Source: Bacteroidota bacterium
GTDB lineage: Bacteria > Bacteroidota > Bacteroidia > AKYH767-A > OLB10
Reading direction: 5' to 3'
Length of the DNA stretch: 64,000 bases
Assembly (NCBI GenBank): GCA_016714535.1
Contig: JADKDR010000001.1
Span: forward strand, 1-64,000
Program-made: the position numbers and the translations under genes
The notes under the pieces: model-generated
Seen by the model: only the letters and a program-made list of their open reading frames with translations
What the model was told of the DNA's origin: nothing
The model's database searches: none
Shown: positions 1 through 11,800 of the stretch, one piece after another
Position numbering within the stretch: the first letter of the stretch is position 1
Layout: every line of letters begins with the position of its first letter

Positions 1-524
1 ATCACTTTGATGGTTTGCATATTGAGATAAAGATAATGCGAATGATAATTATTCATTAGCATACAGTCAGTTGTTGTTCCATTAGTAAAGGCAGTTCAGG
101 AGTTAGATGAAAAACAAAACGCAGCAGTGAAGCAATCCGATTTTCAAAAATTAAAAGAAGAAAAATGCGCAATTGAAAAACGAAATCGAAACCATGAAAT
201 CATGCCTTGAAACACTTTGTAACAATAGTGAAATAACAAACACTTCTAACCTCGAACTTCAAACTTCAAACTATCTTCTCCAAAACAATCCCAATCCTTT
301 CAAAGAAAACACAACCATTGGTTTTACATTTATCAAATTCTAGCAAAGGATTGCTTAAAATATTTTCGATGAATGGCGAGGAGATAAAGTCGTTTGTGAT
401 TTCAACAAAAGGAAAAGGACAAATTGAAATTGCAGGCAACACACTTGCACCGGGTGTTTATACCTATGTGTTGATTGTGGATGATAAAACAGTTGATACC
501 AAGCAAATGGTGGTAACTAAATAA
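1..524 (+). pseudogene. 3' remnant of a T9SS fibre protein with S74-type C-terminus
   Basis: The segment reads, in shifting frames, the end of the same protein family as the four genes downstream: a stretch resembling VVPLVKAVQELDE (end of the S74 chaperone), a coiled-coil piece, CLETLCNNS, QNNPNPFKENTTIGF, and then a T9SS type A sorting domain ending KQMVVTK. Continuity is broken by at least two frameshifts, one near 160-175 in an A-rich run and one near 320-335, where GFYISSNSS should be read. The last 160 nt are almost identical to the ends of the genes finishing at 4091 and 12194. The 5' part lies outside the window. It is either a decayed paralogue or a gene with consensus errors. Confidence 0.75.
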
Positions 525-532
525 TCCACTCA

Positions 533-563
533 CCCCTTCAAGGGTTTTAAACCCTTGAAGGGG
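533..563 (+). terminator. Hairpin terminator
   Basis: A near-perfect palindrome with 15-bp arms (533-547 and 549-563; ccccttcaaggg.. paired with ..cccttgaagggg) begins 9 nt after the stop at 524 and is followed by TTTATTA. It separates the first paralogue from the next one. Confidence 0.8.
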
Positions 564-622
564 TTTATTATAAAAAGGAATAATTAATTTTAATTAAACG
601 CTTTAAACAAAAAAAAATCATT

Positions 623-3600
623 ATGAAAAAATTAATCATCTTATCCGTTGCAATAATGTTTGCAGCCACCATGCATTCAGTTGCACAAAACACATTTCCT
701 TCATACGGAAGTGTTGGTGTTTACACCACAACACCAAACAGCTCGGCAGCATTGGATATTGATACCATTGGAAAAGGATTGCTTATTCCGCGTATGACAA
801 AAGTGCAGCGCGATGCAATCGCAACACCTGCAACAGGCTTGCTCATTTATCAAACCAACAGCACACCCGGGTTTTATTTTTACTCGGGCTCAGCTTGGAC
901 TGCAATAAATAATGGAGCCAATAAAACATTAAACAATCTTACTGCTCCAACAAAACTGAATCAGGATTTATTGCCCGACACCAACAACACAATTGATATC
1001 GGTTCTGCATCGTATCGTTATAAAAATGTTTATCCAACAACATTAATATTTCCGGATGCAACATGGCAGACCACTGCATTTATTCCTTACACTGCCGGTA
1101 GTGGAATAAGCATTGCAGGAAATACAATTTCCAGTACAGGGTCAAGTGGTGCTAACCTTAGTTTATCAAATCTTGCTTCTACAGCTATTAATCAATCATT
1201 AATACCGGCAGCAACAAATAATATCGATTTAGGTTCTGCAACGTATCGTTACAAAGATGTTTATCCGACAACTTTAATTTTTCCTGATGCAACAACTCAG
1301 TCAACAGCATTTGTTCCTTATACAAGTGGCAGCGGAATTAATATTACTGGAAATGTAATTTCAAATACGGGCGATGCAAATGGCACTGATGATGCTGACT
1401 TGAGTTTGTCAAATCTTACAACCACATCTGTTAATCAATCGCTGTTGCCATCAACAACCAACTCAAAAGATTTGGGCAGCAGTTCACTTTCATGGAAAGA
1501 TGTTTATCCAACAACCATTAAGTTTCCTGATGCTACAACACAGTCAACTGCATTTGTTCCTTATACGAGTGGAAGCGGAATTAGTATTACGGGAAATGTA
1601 ATTTCAAATACAACTGGTGGAACAGTAACAAGCATTACCGCAGGAACCGGATTAACAGGGGGAACCATTACTAATTCAGGAACTGTTGCATTAGCCAATT
1701 CAGGTGTTACAGCTGGAACTTATGGAACCTCGGGAACCATTCCTGTAATTACTATTGATGCTACAGGCAGAGTAACCTCAGCTTCTACTATTGCTCCTTC
1801 GTTGGCTTTGGCCAATAAGAATTTATCAAATCTGCTCACAACATCAATCAATCAATCTTTAATACCCTCATCAAACAATTCAAAAGACTTAGGCAGCCCT
1901 TCCTTAGCTTGGAATGTTGTTTATCCAACAAGTATAAAATTTCCGGACGCATCAATACAATCAACTGCGTTTATTCCTTACACAAGCGGCAGTGGAATCA
2001 GCATTGTAGGAAATGTTATCTCAAGTACGGTTGCAGGTGGCGCTAACTTAAGTTTGTCAAATCTTACCGCCACATCAATCAATCAATCATTGTTACCATC
2101 TTCAAACAACACAATTGATTTAGGTAGCAGTACGCTTGCATGGAAAAATGTTTTTGCAAAGGGAAGTATTAATACAGATTCAGCTTATAAGATTAATGGA
2201 AAGCAAGTTTTAAGCACTAAAGGCTCTAATAATTTATTTGTTGGTGCTGATGCTGGCATAGTGAATACAGGATATAGTTAACAGCGATTGGTAAATCATC
2301 ATTAATAGCTACACTTCAGGAGTATAACACAGCGATTGGTGCTGATGCACTTTTTGCAAACCTTTTCGGAATTAATAACACAGCAATAGGATATAACGCG
2401 CTATCATTTAATCCATTTGGAGATAATAACACAGCAATTGGAATAAGTGCTGGAACCACAATCGCAGATGGTTCCTACAATACCTTTATTGGAGACAGTT
2501 CCAATGCAGCATCTAACATTCAGAAAAATGCTACAGCTATTGGTTCACATGCTTTAGTAGCGGCTGACAACTCTATGGTATTGGGCAGTATTGGAGTTAA
2601 TGGTGCAACAAATAGCGTAAATGTTGGAATTGGAATTAGTGCGCCAACTTCTTCATTACATATTAAAGGGCAAGGAAGCACATCTGCTACTTCGGCACTA
2701 ACTATTCAAAACTCTTCTGCAACGAATTTAGTAGTTGTTAAAGATAATGGAAATGTTGGTATAGCTACTTCTTCCCCTGCCAAAAAATTACATGTTTTTG
2801 ATGGATTGTCGGGCGGTACACCAGCCTATTTCGATGGAATTCTGATTGAAAACAACAATACAACATTTTTACAATTCCTTACACCAAATAACACCCAAAA
2901 TGGAATTTTATTTGGAACGGCAGCAGATGCATTCAGTGGTAGTATCACATACAATTATATAGGTAACAAAGGTTTGTCTTTTGGTTCAAATGGTAATGCT
3001 TCTAAGATGGTTTTAGATAGCATAGGCAATGTAGGCATAGGTACTCTACGCCCGCTAAGCGACTACATGTAGTTAATACAGGTTTATCAGGTGGTACACC
3101 AAACAGTAATGCAGGTATAGTTTTAGAAAGTAATACCACAACATATTTGCAATTACTTTCTCCAAATGCAAGTGATAACGGAATTTTATTTGGCACTGCT
3201 GCAAGCGCTGTAAGCGGTGGCATTTTATACAATGCAGCAGGCAACAAAGGATTTCTATTTCGCACCAATGGTAATTCAACTAAGATGGTTATTGATAGCA
3301 GCGGCAATGTTGGAATTGGTACAACAGCACCTGCTTTTAAATTGCAGGTATCAACCAACTCAGCAGCAAAGCCAACATCAAATACGTGGACCATTGCAAG
3401 TGATGCACGCTTAAAAACCAATGTGCACGATTACAAAGAAGGATTAGATGCATTGAAAAAAATACATCCTGTTTGGTTTACGTACACAGGAGAAGCCGGC
3501 ATGCCAAAAGAAACCGGAGTAGGTGTGCTTGCACAAGAACTAAAAGAAGTAGCACCATACATGGTAGGTACATGGAATTACCTTGATGACAATAATAAGT

Positions 3601-4091
3601 CAACAGAATATTTAAGTGTGGATAATGGTGCTATGACCTATATGCTGATAAACAGTGTGAAGGAGTTGGACAGTAAAGTTCAAAGTTCATTGGTTCAAAG
3701 TTCAAAGTTAGAACAGCTTGAAAAGGAAAATCAAGCATTGAAAAACAAAATAGAAGAAATGAGCGCTTGCCTCGAAACACTTTGCAATAATTCTTTAGAA
3801 ACAAAAACTCAAAACTCAGAACTCACAACTTTGAACTACCTCGAACAAAACAATCCCAATCCTTTCAAAGAAAACACAACAATAGGTTTTTACATTTCAT
3901 CAAATTCTAGCAAAGGATTGCTTAAAATATTTTCGATGAATGGTGAAGAGATAAAGTCGTTTGTGATTTCTACAATAGGAAAAAGTCAAATTGAAATTTC
4001 AGGCTATACACTTGCACCGGGTGTTTATACTTATGTGTTGATAGTAGATGATAAAACAGTTGATACGAAGCAGATGGTGGTAACGAAATAA
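623..4091 (+). CDS. T9SS-secreted repeat fibre protein with S74 chaperone domain (two frameshifts)
   Basis: Signal peptide (MKKLIILSVAIMF..AQ), then a conserved head (KGLLIPRMT, TGLLIYQTNSTPGFYFY). Next come about five copies of a ~70-residue module (NLSLSNL..SINQSLLPS, KDVYPTT, FPDATTQSTAF, YTSGSGISITGN) between about 925 and 2160. NTAIG-type repeats and IGIGT/SPAKKLHV phage-fibre motifs follow. The S74 signature SDARLK (Ser at 3399) precedes a coiled coil and a T9SS tail (NNPNPF..KQMVVTK). The reading frame is broken near 2278 (expected GYSNTAIG) and near 3044 (expected SPAKRLHV); each break is explained by one missing base. In phage endosialidases the S74 domain is an intramolecular chaperone that trimerises fibres and is cleaved at the Ser. 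Surface display of a trimeric fibre is inferred. Confidence 0.8.
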
Positions 4092-4098
4092 GAGGAAC

Positions 4099-4163
4099 TG
4101 TCATTCCGAGGAACGAGGAATCTGGGCTCATAAAATGCAGATGCTTCGTTCCTCAGCATGACA
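4099..4163. repeat. Intergenic imperfect inverted repeat
   Basis: Two 25-nt arms (4099-4123, starting tgtcattccgagg, and 4139-4163, ending ctcagcatgaca) pair with four mismatches around a 15-nt loop. It lies 8 nt after the preceding stop, so it could act as a terminator. Its form also resembles dispersed palindromic repeats found between bacterial genes. Confidence 0.6.
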
Positions 4164-4233
4164 AACACTTGAGTAAGGCAGCGAGTTTAAATAAAAGATT
4201 CCGGCTGCTTAATTTTAAAATCAAATTAATACA

Positions 4234-4251
4234 AAACAATAAATTCTTAAA
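4234..4251 (+). promoter_or_regulatory. Leader motif shared by two paralogues
   Basis: The 18-mer aaacaataaattcttaaa lies 12 nt before the ATG at 4264 and recurs exactly at 8809-8826, 12 nt before the ATG at 8839. Either both genes inherited one 5' leader by duplication or the element has a role in initiation. Confidence 0.45.
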
Positions 4252-4263
4252 GCAAAATTCTCT

Positions 4264-6606
4264 ATGAAAAAACTAATACTCTTAGCTGTTGCAACTATGC
4301 TTGCAACCATCATGCAATCAAACGCACAAACAAACACATTCCCAACATCAGGTGCTGCTGGTATTGGTACTGCAACACCCAATGCTTCATCCTTACTCGA
4401 TGTAACATCAACAACAAAAGGAGTTTTAATTCCTCGCATGACACTTGCACAACGCAATGCTATTGCGTCACCTGCAACAGGTTTGCTGATTTATCAAACC
4501 AACAGTACACCGGGTTTTTATTACTACTCAGGTACTGCATGGACAGCAGTTCAGAAAAAAGCCTGGGGGCTAAGCGATAATAGCAACACCAACAGTACCA
4601 ATAATTTTATAGGCACTTTGGATGCCCAACCTTTGGTTTTCAAAATAGAAAATAAAAAGTCAGGCATAATAGATCCTGCAGTAATTACTGGCAACACTGC
4701 ATTTGGTTTTGAAGCTTATTCATCAGATGTGAACGGAGGCTCCAGGAATGCTGCTTTTGGTTACCAATCACTTAAAGCTAACAATGGTGGGTATAGCAAC
4801 ACTGCAATGGGCGCTAACACGTTAAGTCAAAATACAACGGGCCACGAAAATACAAGTATCGGTACACGGGCGTTATCAGCAAATACTATTGGCAATTCAA
4901 ACACGGCCATTGGATTTGAATCGTTGGTTGCAAATACAACCGGGGACAATAATACCGCAGTAGGCAGGTCATCGTTGACTAACAATACTACAGGTACAGA
5001 AAATACTGCTGTTGGAGACAGAGCAAGTTTTTTCAATACAACCGGATCAGGTAATACGGCATTCGGTAAAAATGTTTTGAATTTTAATTCGCAAGGTTCT
5101 AACAATGTTGCTATTGGCAATTCAAGTCTTCTAAAAAATTTGAATGGAAATTCAAATGTTGCAGTTGGTGTTAATGCAATAGGAGGCCTCATACAGGCAA
5201 GTGTTAATGAAAATGTAGCTATTGGATTCGAGGCACTTGCAGATGCAAAAGGCAATGGAAATCCCGCAATTGGATTTGGGTCACTAACACTTTATGAAGG
5301 CACCGCAACAGCGGCCAATACCGCAGTGGGGCACTTGGCAATGAATGGTACAACTAATGGTGGTGGAAATAGTGCATTCGGAGATAGCACATTGTATAAC
5401 TGCGACTTCGGAACATTTAATACCGCCTTTGGTAGTTCTGCACTCTATTCCAATACAATAGGCGGTAACAATACCGCTGTCGGTTATCATGCATTGTATC
5501 AAAACACAACAGGTGCTGGCAACATTGCAGCTGGTTATAATGCTTTAGCTGGTAATATTTTCGGGGACAATAATATTGCCGTTGGATTCAATGCTCTAAA
5601 ATCATCAACTTCTGGCGATGAAAACACCGCCATTGGTGTAAATGCTATGGGAAACACGGTGAGCGGCCTCTCCAATGTTGCTATTGGCGAAAGTGCTTTA
5701 TTAGGCAATCAATCGGGCTCATTTAATACTGCAATCGGAAAAAACGCAAATGTTTCAAATGGTAATTTTTCGAATAGCACTGTTATTGGTTTTAATGCCG
5801 TAGTTGATGCCAGCAATAAGGTCCGCGTTGGCAACACCTCTATTGTAAGTATAGGAGGTGCTGTAGCCTGGACAAGTTTATCTGATGAGCGGATAAAGGA
5901 GCATATATTGGAAAACGTACCCGGACTTACATTTATAAATGAACTGCGCCCCGTTACTTACCATTTTAATGTTGATGCTCAAAATGAACTGATGGGAGTT
6001 ATAGATACTATTGATTTTGAGGGTAAATACGCAATTGAAAAAATACAGTTTAGTGGTTTCATTGCTCAGGAAGTAGCAGCAGCAGCACACAAAACAAATT
6101 ACGATTTCAGCGGTGTTGATACTACCGGAAAATTAATGGGACTTCGTTACAGCGAATTTGTGGTACCGCTTGTAAAAGCTACTCAGGAGTTGGATGAAAA
6201 CTTAAAGAATGCCATTGTTGATTTGAAGCATGAGAACGAAAAAATAATTACAGACTTAAAAGAAATAGATAAGCGTATTGCAGAAATTCAAAATTATATT
6301 TCAGATCAGCAAAGCAATTCAAACAAGCAGAAATTGAAAGCGGTTGAAAATCAAAACGTATTATCAGTTTCACCCAACCCTTCATCCGGAAGAATTTGTA
6401 TTCAGTATCATTTAGCAAATAAAAGTTCTGATGCAGCAATTAATTTAATTGATGAAAATGGAGTGCTATTAAAGTCAATTTCACTTTCAGAAAATCAATC
6501 GTCATTAGAACTTGACCTATCCATTTATAACAGCGGCAGTTTTATCGTCCAATTAATAAATGAAAATACTGCTTTGGTAATTCAAAAGGTGATATTGAAT
6601 AAATAA
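4264..6606 (+). CDS. T9SS-secreted NTAVG-repeat fibre protein with S74 chaperone domain
   Basis: Intact 780-residue protein: signal peptide (MKKLILLAVATML..AQT), the family head KGVLIPRMTLAQRNAI, then about 400 residues of degenerate ~14-16-residue repeats of the form N-T-A-[VI]-G-x-x-A-L, resembling the left-handed beta-roll heads of YadA-type trimeric adhesins. The S74 motif SDERIK begins near residue 540 with GFIAQEV downstream, followed by a coiled coil (about 650-690) and a T9SS tail (VSPNPSSGRI..VIQKVILNK). That tail differs from the nearly identical tails of the other array members. The likely role is a surface-anchored or shed trimeric fibre; the ligand is unknown. Confidence 0.85.
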   Translation: MKKLILLAVATMLATIMQSNAQTNTFPTSGAAGIGTATPNASSLLDVTSTTKGVLIPRMTLAQRNAIASPATGLLIYQTNSTPGFYYYSGTAWTAVQKKAWGLSDNSNTNSTNNFIGTLDAQPLVFKIENKKSGIIDPAVITGNTAFGFEAYSSDVNGGSRNAAFGYQSLKANNGGYSNTAMGANTLSQNTTGHENTSIGTRALSANTIGNSNTAIGFESLVANTTGDNNTAVGRSSLTNNTTGTENTAVGDRASFFNTTGSGNTAFGKNVLNFNSQGSNNVAIGNSSLLKNLNGNSNVAVGVNAIGGLIQASVNENVAIGFEALADAKGNGNPAIGFGSLTLYEGTATAANTAVGHLAMNGTTNGGGNSAFGDSTLYNCDFGTFNTAFGSSALYSNTIGGNNTAVGYHALYQNTTGAGNIAAGYNALAGNIFGDNNIAVGFNALKSSTSGDENTAIGVNAMGNTVSGLSNVAIGESALLGNQSGSFNTAIGKNANVSNGNFSNSTVIGFNAVVDASNKVRVGNTSIVSIGGAVAWTSLSDERIKEHILENVPGLTFINELRPVTYHFNVDAQNELMGVIDTIDFEGKYAIEKIQFSGFIAQEVAAAAHKTNYDFSGVDTTGKLMGLRYSEFVVPLVKATQELDENLKNAIVDLKHENEKIITDLKEIDKRIAEIQNYISDQQSNSNKQKLKAVENQNVLSVSPNPSSGRICIQYHLANKSSDAAINLIDENGVLLKSISLSENQSSLELDLSIYNSGSFIVQLINENTALVIQKVILNK

Positions 6607-6653
6607 ACCTATCAATTGCAATTAAAAAAAATGAACTACTAAAATTTATTAAA

Positions 6654-8669
6654 ATGAAAAAGCTAATTATTTTACTACAAATACTTTTATCAAGTGCTAT
6701 TGCTACTGCTCAAAATATTTTCCCTATAAACGGAATTGTTGGCATTGGCACAGCTATACCAAATGCCTCAGCAGCATTGGACATCACTTCTGCTAATAAA
6801 GGAATTTTAATTCCCCGAATGACAAAAGCGCAGCGAGATTTGATTCTATCTCCTGCAGAAGGACTACTCATTTTTCAAACTAATAACCTAAAAGGTTTTT
6901 ACTATTTTACAAATGGCGGTTGGAGTTCCTTAACAACACGAAGTTGGAACTTAACCGGTAACACAGGAACGAATGGCAATATTGATTTTATTGGAACAAC
7001 AGATTTAAAACCGTTGGTTTTTAAGGTGAATAATAAGCTGTCAGGATTGATTGATCCGTCCATAACAACACAGAATACTTCTTTTGGCTATGAGACATCG
7101 TTTAATAATACAGGAAATTCAGAAAATTCAGCATTTGGATATTTTGCATTTACCTCTAATGCAATTGGTAATGGTAATACGGCTTTTGGTGCCGAAGCGT
7201 TAACATTAAATCTTGAAGGCAATGAAAACACAGCAATTGGAAGAGATGCATTATTTAACAACACCTTTGGCAGCAGTAATACTGCTGCGGGTTTTGAAGC
7301 ATTGTTAGCTAATACACTAGGAGGTAACAATACTGCTGTGGGTGCAAAGTCTTTGAGCAATAATATTGGCAGTAGCGAAAATACGGCAGTAGGTAACGAG
7401 GCACTTTTTTCATGCACCAGCGGCTTTGGCAATTCGGCTATTGGGTTTTCAGCATTACGCATGTTAACCACCGGTTCATCAAATGTGGCTGTTGGTGCTC
7501 ATTGTATGGAGGCAACTACAACAGGTTCAAATAATGTAGCTATTGGTTTGTTTGCGCTGTTGTTTAATACCACAGGTAATAATAACGTAGCAGCCGGCAG
7601 TGAGGCATTAGAATTTAATACTACCGGAAGTGGTAATACAGCTGCCGGCTACAAAGCATTATATCAAAACTTAACAGGTACAGGAAATACCGGAGTAGGA
7701 AAAAATGCACTGCTAAATAATACCATTGGCGATGGAAATTCAGCATTTGGTGATGGTGCACTTATAGCAAATACTACCGGTGATTATAATACTTCGGGTG
7801 GCTGGCGATCAATGAATAGCAATCAAACCGGCAACTTCAATACCGCATTTGGTGTACAGGCTTTACATACAAATACAACAGGCAGTAGAAACACCCATTT
7901 AGGCATCATGTCGTTGGGAACAACTACTGCCTATAATAACAGCACCTCAATATATACACAAGGACCATTTGTAACAGCTATACAACCTGACGGGGGCAAC
8001 ACAGGTATAGCGGCCATTATCTCTAGTGGTACCGGTAATACTGGGGTTGGCGGTGGCAATGCGAGTTCCTGCACTAATAGTACATGGATAAATGTTGCTG
8101 CTAATTTTTCGCCAACCGAAATCAATACTACTGCAATTGATTATTTAGATAATGGTGCAGATACAAACATTGTAAGACTTGGCAGGAACACTGCAACTTC
8201 AATAGGTGGACAGGTATCCTTTTCTAATTTGTCAGATGCTCGCATAAAAACGAAAATACAGCAAAATATACCCGGTCTTGCATTTATAAAAAAGCTAAAG
8301 CCGGTAACCTATAACATCAATTCATCAAAACTGATAGCGTTGACATGTGGCAACAAATCCGACACATTAAAATGGGTTAATAAAAATTTAGATGAAATAC
8401 GTTTCACCGGATTTATTGCACAACAAGTGAAAGCAGCTGCTGATGAAACTAACTTCGATTTTAGCGGATATGATTATTCAGATGATATAGCCGGTTTACG
8501 TTATAGTGAGTTTGTTGTTCCGCTGGCAAAATCCATTCAGGAACTGGATGCAAACATGAAAAATGAAATGCAGCAACTGGAAAAACAAAATGCATCATTA
8601 AAAGCAGAAGTAAGCAAAAGGATGGAAGTGCTGGCTGAACTGCAAAAAATAGTATTCAGCCAAAAGTAA
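6654..8669 (+). CDS. NTAVG-repeat fibre protein with S74 chaperone domain, no T9SS tail
   Basis: Intact 671-residue paralogue: short signal peptide (MKKLIILLQILL..ATAQ), head KGILIPRMTKAQRD, beta-roll repeats from about residue 140 to 460, S74 signature SDARIK with Ser near residue 527, GFIAQQV, YSEFVVPLAKSIQELD, then a short coiled coil. It ends at EVLAELQKIVFSQK without any PNP sorting domain, unlike its neighbours. It starts 47 nt after the previous stop and may be co-transcribed with it. Without a sorting domain it could be periplasmic, could hetero-oligomerise with a neighbour, or could have lost its tail. Confidence 0.8.
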   Translation: MKKLIILLQILLSSAIATAQNIFPINGIVGIGTAIPNASAALDITSANKGILIPRMTKAQRDLILSPAEGLLIFQTNNLKGFYYFTNGGWSSLTTRSWNLTGNTGTNGNIDFIGTTDLKPLVFKVNNKLSGLIDPSITTQNTSFGYETSFNNTGNSENSAFGYFAFTSNAIGNGNTAFGAEALTLNLEGNENTAIGRDALFNNTFGSSNTAAGFEALLANTLGGNNTAVGAKSLSNNIGSSENTAVGNEALFSCTSGFGNSAIGFSALRMLTTGSSNVAVGAHCMEATTTGSNNVAIGLFALLFNTTGNNNVAAGSEALEFNTTGSGNTAAGYKALYQNLTGTGNTGVGKNALLNNTIGDGNSAFGDGALIANTTGDYNTSGGWRSMNSNQTGNFNTAFGVQALHTNTTGSRNTHLGIMSLGTTTAYNNSTSIYTQGPFVTAIQPDGGNTGIAAIISSGTGNTGVGGGNASSCTNSTWINVAANFSPTEINTTAIDYLDNGADTNIVRLGRNTATSIGGQVSFSNLSDARIKTKIQQNIPGLAFIKKLKPVTYNINSSKLIALTCGNKSDTLKWVNKNLDEIRFTGFIAQQVKAAADETNFDFSGYDYSDDIAGLRYSEFVVPLAKSIQELDANMKNEMQQLEKQNASLKAEVSKRMEVLAELQKIVFSQK

Positions 8670-8838
8670 AAGTGTTTCTCTTAAAGTTTATGAAAATGAC
8701 TTTTAAAAAGCAACAGTTTTTAATGCTCTACAAAAGCAAAAAAAATATTAACCTTACAATAAAGGTCTTTAATAAAAATGCAAACCTCGGAGGCATTAAT
8801 TCAATCCCAAACAATAAATTCTTAAAATAAAAAAAATT

Positions 8839-11800
8839 ATGAAAAAACTAATTGTCTTAGCTGTTGCAGCTATGCTTGCAACCAGTATGCATTCAATTGC
8901 ACAAAACACATTTCCTGCTACGGGCAGTGCAGGCGTTTACACAACAACGCCCAACAGCTCAGCGGCATTGGATATTGATACTATTGGCAAAGGGTTGCTT
9001 ATTCCGCGTATGACCCTTGTGCAACGCAATGCAATCGCAACACCTGCAACAGGCTTGCTCATTTATCAAACCAACAGCACACCCGGGTTTTATTTTTTAA
9101 CGGAACTGCATGGACTGCTATAAATAATTCTGCCAATAAAACTTTAAGCAATCTAACTGCTCCAACAAAACTGAATCAGGATTTATTACCCGATACCAAT
9201 AACACTATAGATATTGGTTCGGCTGCTTTTCGTTATAAAGATGTTTATCCAACAACAGTAAAATTTCCCGATGCAACTACACAATCAACTGCATTTGTTC
9301 CTTATACGAGTGGAAGCGGAATTAGTATCACGGGAAACGTTATAGCAAATACAGGTGATGCAAATGGTGCTGATGATGCAAACTTAAGTTTGTCAAATCT
9401 CTCTGCAACATCCATCAATCAATCGTTAGTTCCTTCTACAAATAACTCTAAGGATTTAGGCAGTAGTTCGTTCCCTTGGAATGTTGTTTATCCAATAAGC
9501 ATAAAATTTCCGGATGGATCAATACAATCAACTGCATTTGTTCCTACGGCTATCAATCAATCCTTGTTGCCATCAACGAACAACACAAAAGATTTAGGCA
9601 GTGGTTCGCTTGCATGGAGAGACATATATTTTGATGGTTCTCTTTTTAGTTCAAGTGGGAGAGTTTTCAACGCTGGAGTAAATAACGTTGCAATAGGAAG
9701 GGGAGCTCTTTTTAGTAATTTTACAGGTTTAAACAATATTGCGATTGGTGATAGTGCATTGTCATATAATACAAGTGGTCAATCAAATATAGCAATTGGT
9801 ATTAATGCATTATTAAATAATGTTAACGGAGGTGCTAATATAGCTATAGGTGCATGAGCCTTGCAATCCAATACAAGCGGTGCCAACAATGTGGCTGTAG
9901 GAGGCCTCTCTAGTAATACATCTGGAAACGATAATACGGCTGTGGGTATTGCTGCCTTATCAACTAACACAACAGGCTTTCAAAACACCGCAGTAGGTCG
10001 AAGCGCTTTAAACTTCAATACAACAGGAATTAACAACACAGCTGTTGGCCGCAGAACTTTAAGAAACAACTCAACAGGTGATTTTAATACGGCAATGGGT
10101 GCAAGCGCATTACAAAGTAATACTACCGGAACAAATAATACAGCCATTGGCGACAGTGCATTGTTTAGTAACTCTACTGCATCAGGAAATACTGCAACAG
10201 GACGAAAAGTTTTATTGAACAACAATGGAACAAACAACTCAGCATTTGGTACGCAAACAATGGAAAATAATACGACAGGAAGCGCAAACTGTGCATTTGG
10301 GGCTTCGGCCTTACTTTTCAACACTACAGGAAACAATAATGTTGCTGTTGGTTTGAATGCCTTAGGTTCAAATACGGTTGCGAATAACAATACTGCCTTA
10401 GGAACAAATTCTCTTAAATTTAACGTAACCGGGATTAACAACACTGCTGTCGGCTATCTGGCATTGGAGGGTAGCAATTCAGGATTTTTAAATACTGCAT
10501 TGGGCGCACAAGCACTTAAAAATTGCGATTTAGGTAATAATAATACCGCTGTTGGAAATAATGCCTTATTAAATAATCGCTCAGGTGATGACAATGTTGC
10601 TTTAGGCTTAAATGCCCTATTAACAAACACAACTGGAAATAAAAATGTGGCAGTCGGAAATCTTAGTTTACAAAACAATATAAGCAGCTCAAATACAGCC
10701 GTTGGTTTTAGTGCATTAAAAAATAATACTAACGGCAATTTAAATACAGCATTAGGAGAGAATGCCTTAAGTAGCAATACAACCGGTGATAATAATACAG
10801 CAATAGGTGATAGTGCAATGCAAAACAATATAAGTGGAACAAACAATGCAGCAGCAGGAAGAAATGCAATGCTCAAAAATACAACCGGGGCAGAAAATGT
10901 CGCATTTGGCGCCCGAGCCTTGGAGCAAAACACTTCAGCTTCGTCCAACTCTGCCTTTGGATATTTGGCTCTAAAGGCAAATACAACTGGTGATGGAAAC
11001 ACTGCAACTGGGAGATCAGCAATGGCGTCAAACACAACCGGCTTTGACAATACTGCATCCGGTGCCGGATCTTTACAAAACAATACAACCGGCCAAAACA
11101 ACACATCAATTGGCACGCTTTCATTAAATTTTAATTCAACTGGCAATTCTAATACAGCTACGGGAAGGTATGTGCTACGCAGTAATACCTCCGGTAATAA
11201 CAACGCGGCATTTGGAGATAGTGCATTGGCTTCAAATACTACAGGGGCATCAAACACTGCTTTGGGGTTTAAAGCATTTGCTACAGGTGCAACATTTTCT
11301 AACTCTACTGCACTTGGTGCTAACAGTGCAATTACAGCAAGTAACATAGTAAGGGTTGGTGGCACAGGTACATTAAGCATTGGAGGACCGCAAAATTGGA
11401 CAGCTGTTTCGGATGGCAGATACAAGTTGAATGTTGAAGAAAATGTTCCGGGAATTGATTTTGTTAATAAACTCAGACCGGTTACTTACCAACTTAATGT
11501 TACAAAGCTTGATGAATATTATGGAACCACAGAGTCGTCAAATGCAGAAGAAGCAAAGGCCAAAGAAATTCAGGCCACCATTGTACAAAGTGGGTTTATT
11601 GCACAAGAAGTAGAAAGAGCCGCCATAGATCTTAATTATGATTTCAATGGAGTGGATGCGCCAAAAAATTCCAAGGATATTTACGGTTTACGATATGCTG
11701 CCTTTGTTGTGCCTTTGGTGAAATCAGTTCAGGAACTTTCAAAAATAAGCGAAGACCTTAAAAAAACGAATGCCGAATTGAAAATTGAAAATACAAATCA

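Noticed and set aside
925..2160. Regular ~210-bp repeats suggesting a CRISPR array or satellite
   Set aside because: Repeats are in frame, vary in sequence and encode a fibre shaft; no short identical repeats with spacers are present.
4680..11400. Prophage, because of tail-fibre-like and S74 sequences
   Set aside because: Every gene has a signal peptide, most have a T9SS tail, and no capsid, terminase, integrase or lysis gene is near.
10454..11425. Long reading frame antisense to the fibre gene, and similar ones at 7088-7471 and 4827-5255
   Set aside because: Low-complexity mirror of the NTAVG repeats; no start signal or family resemblance.
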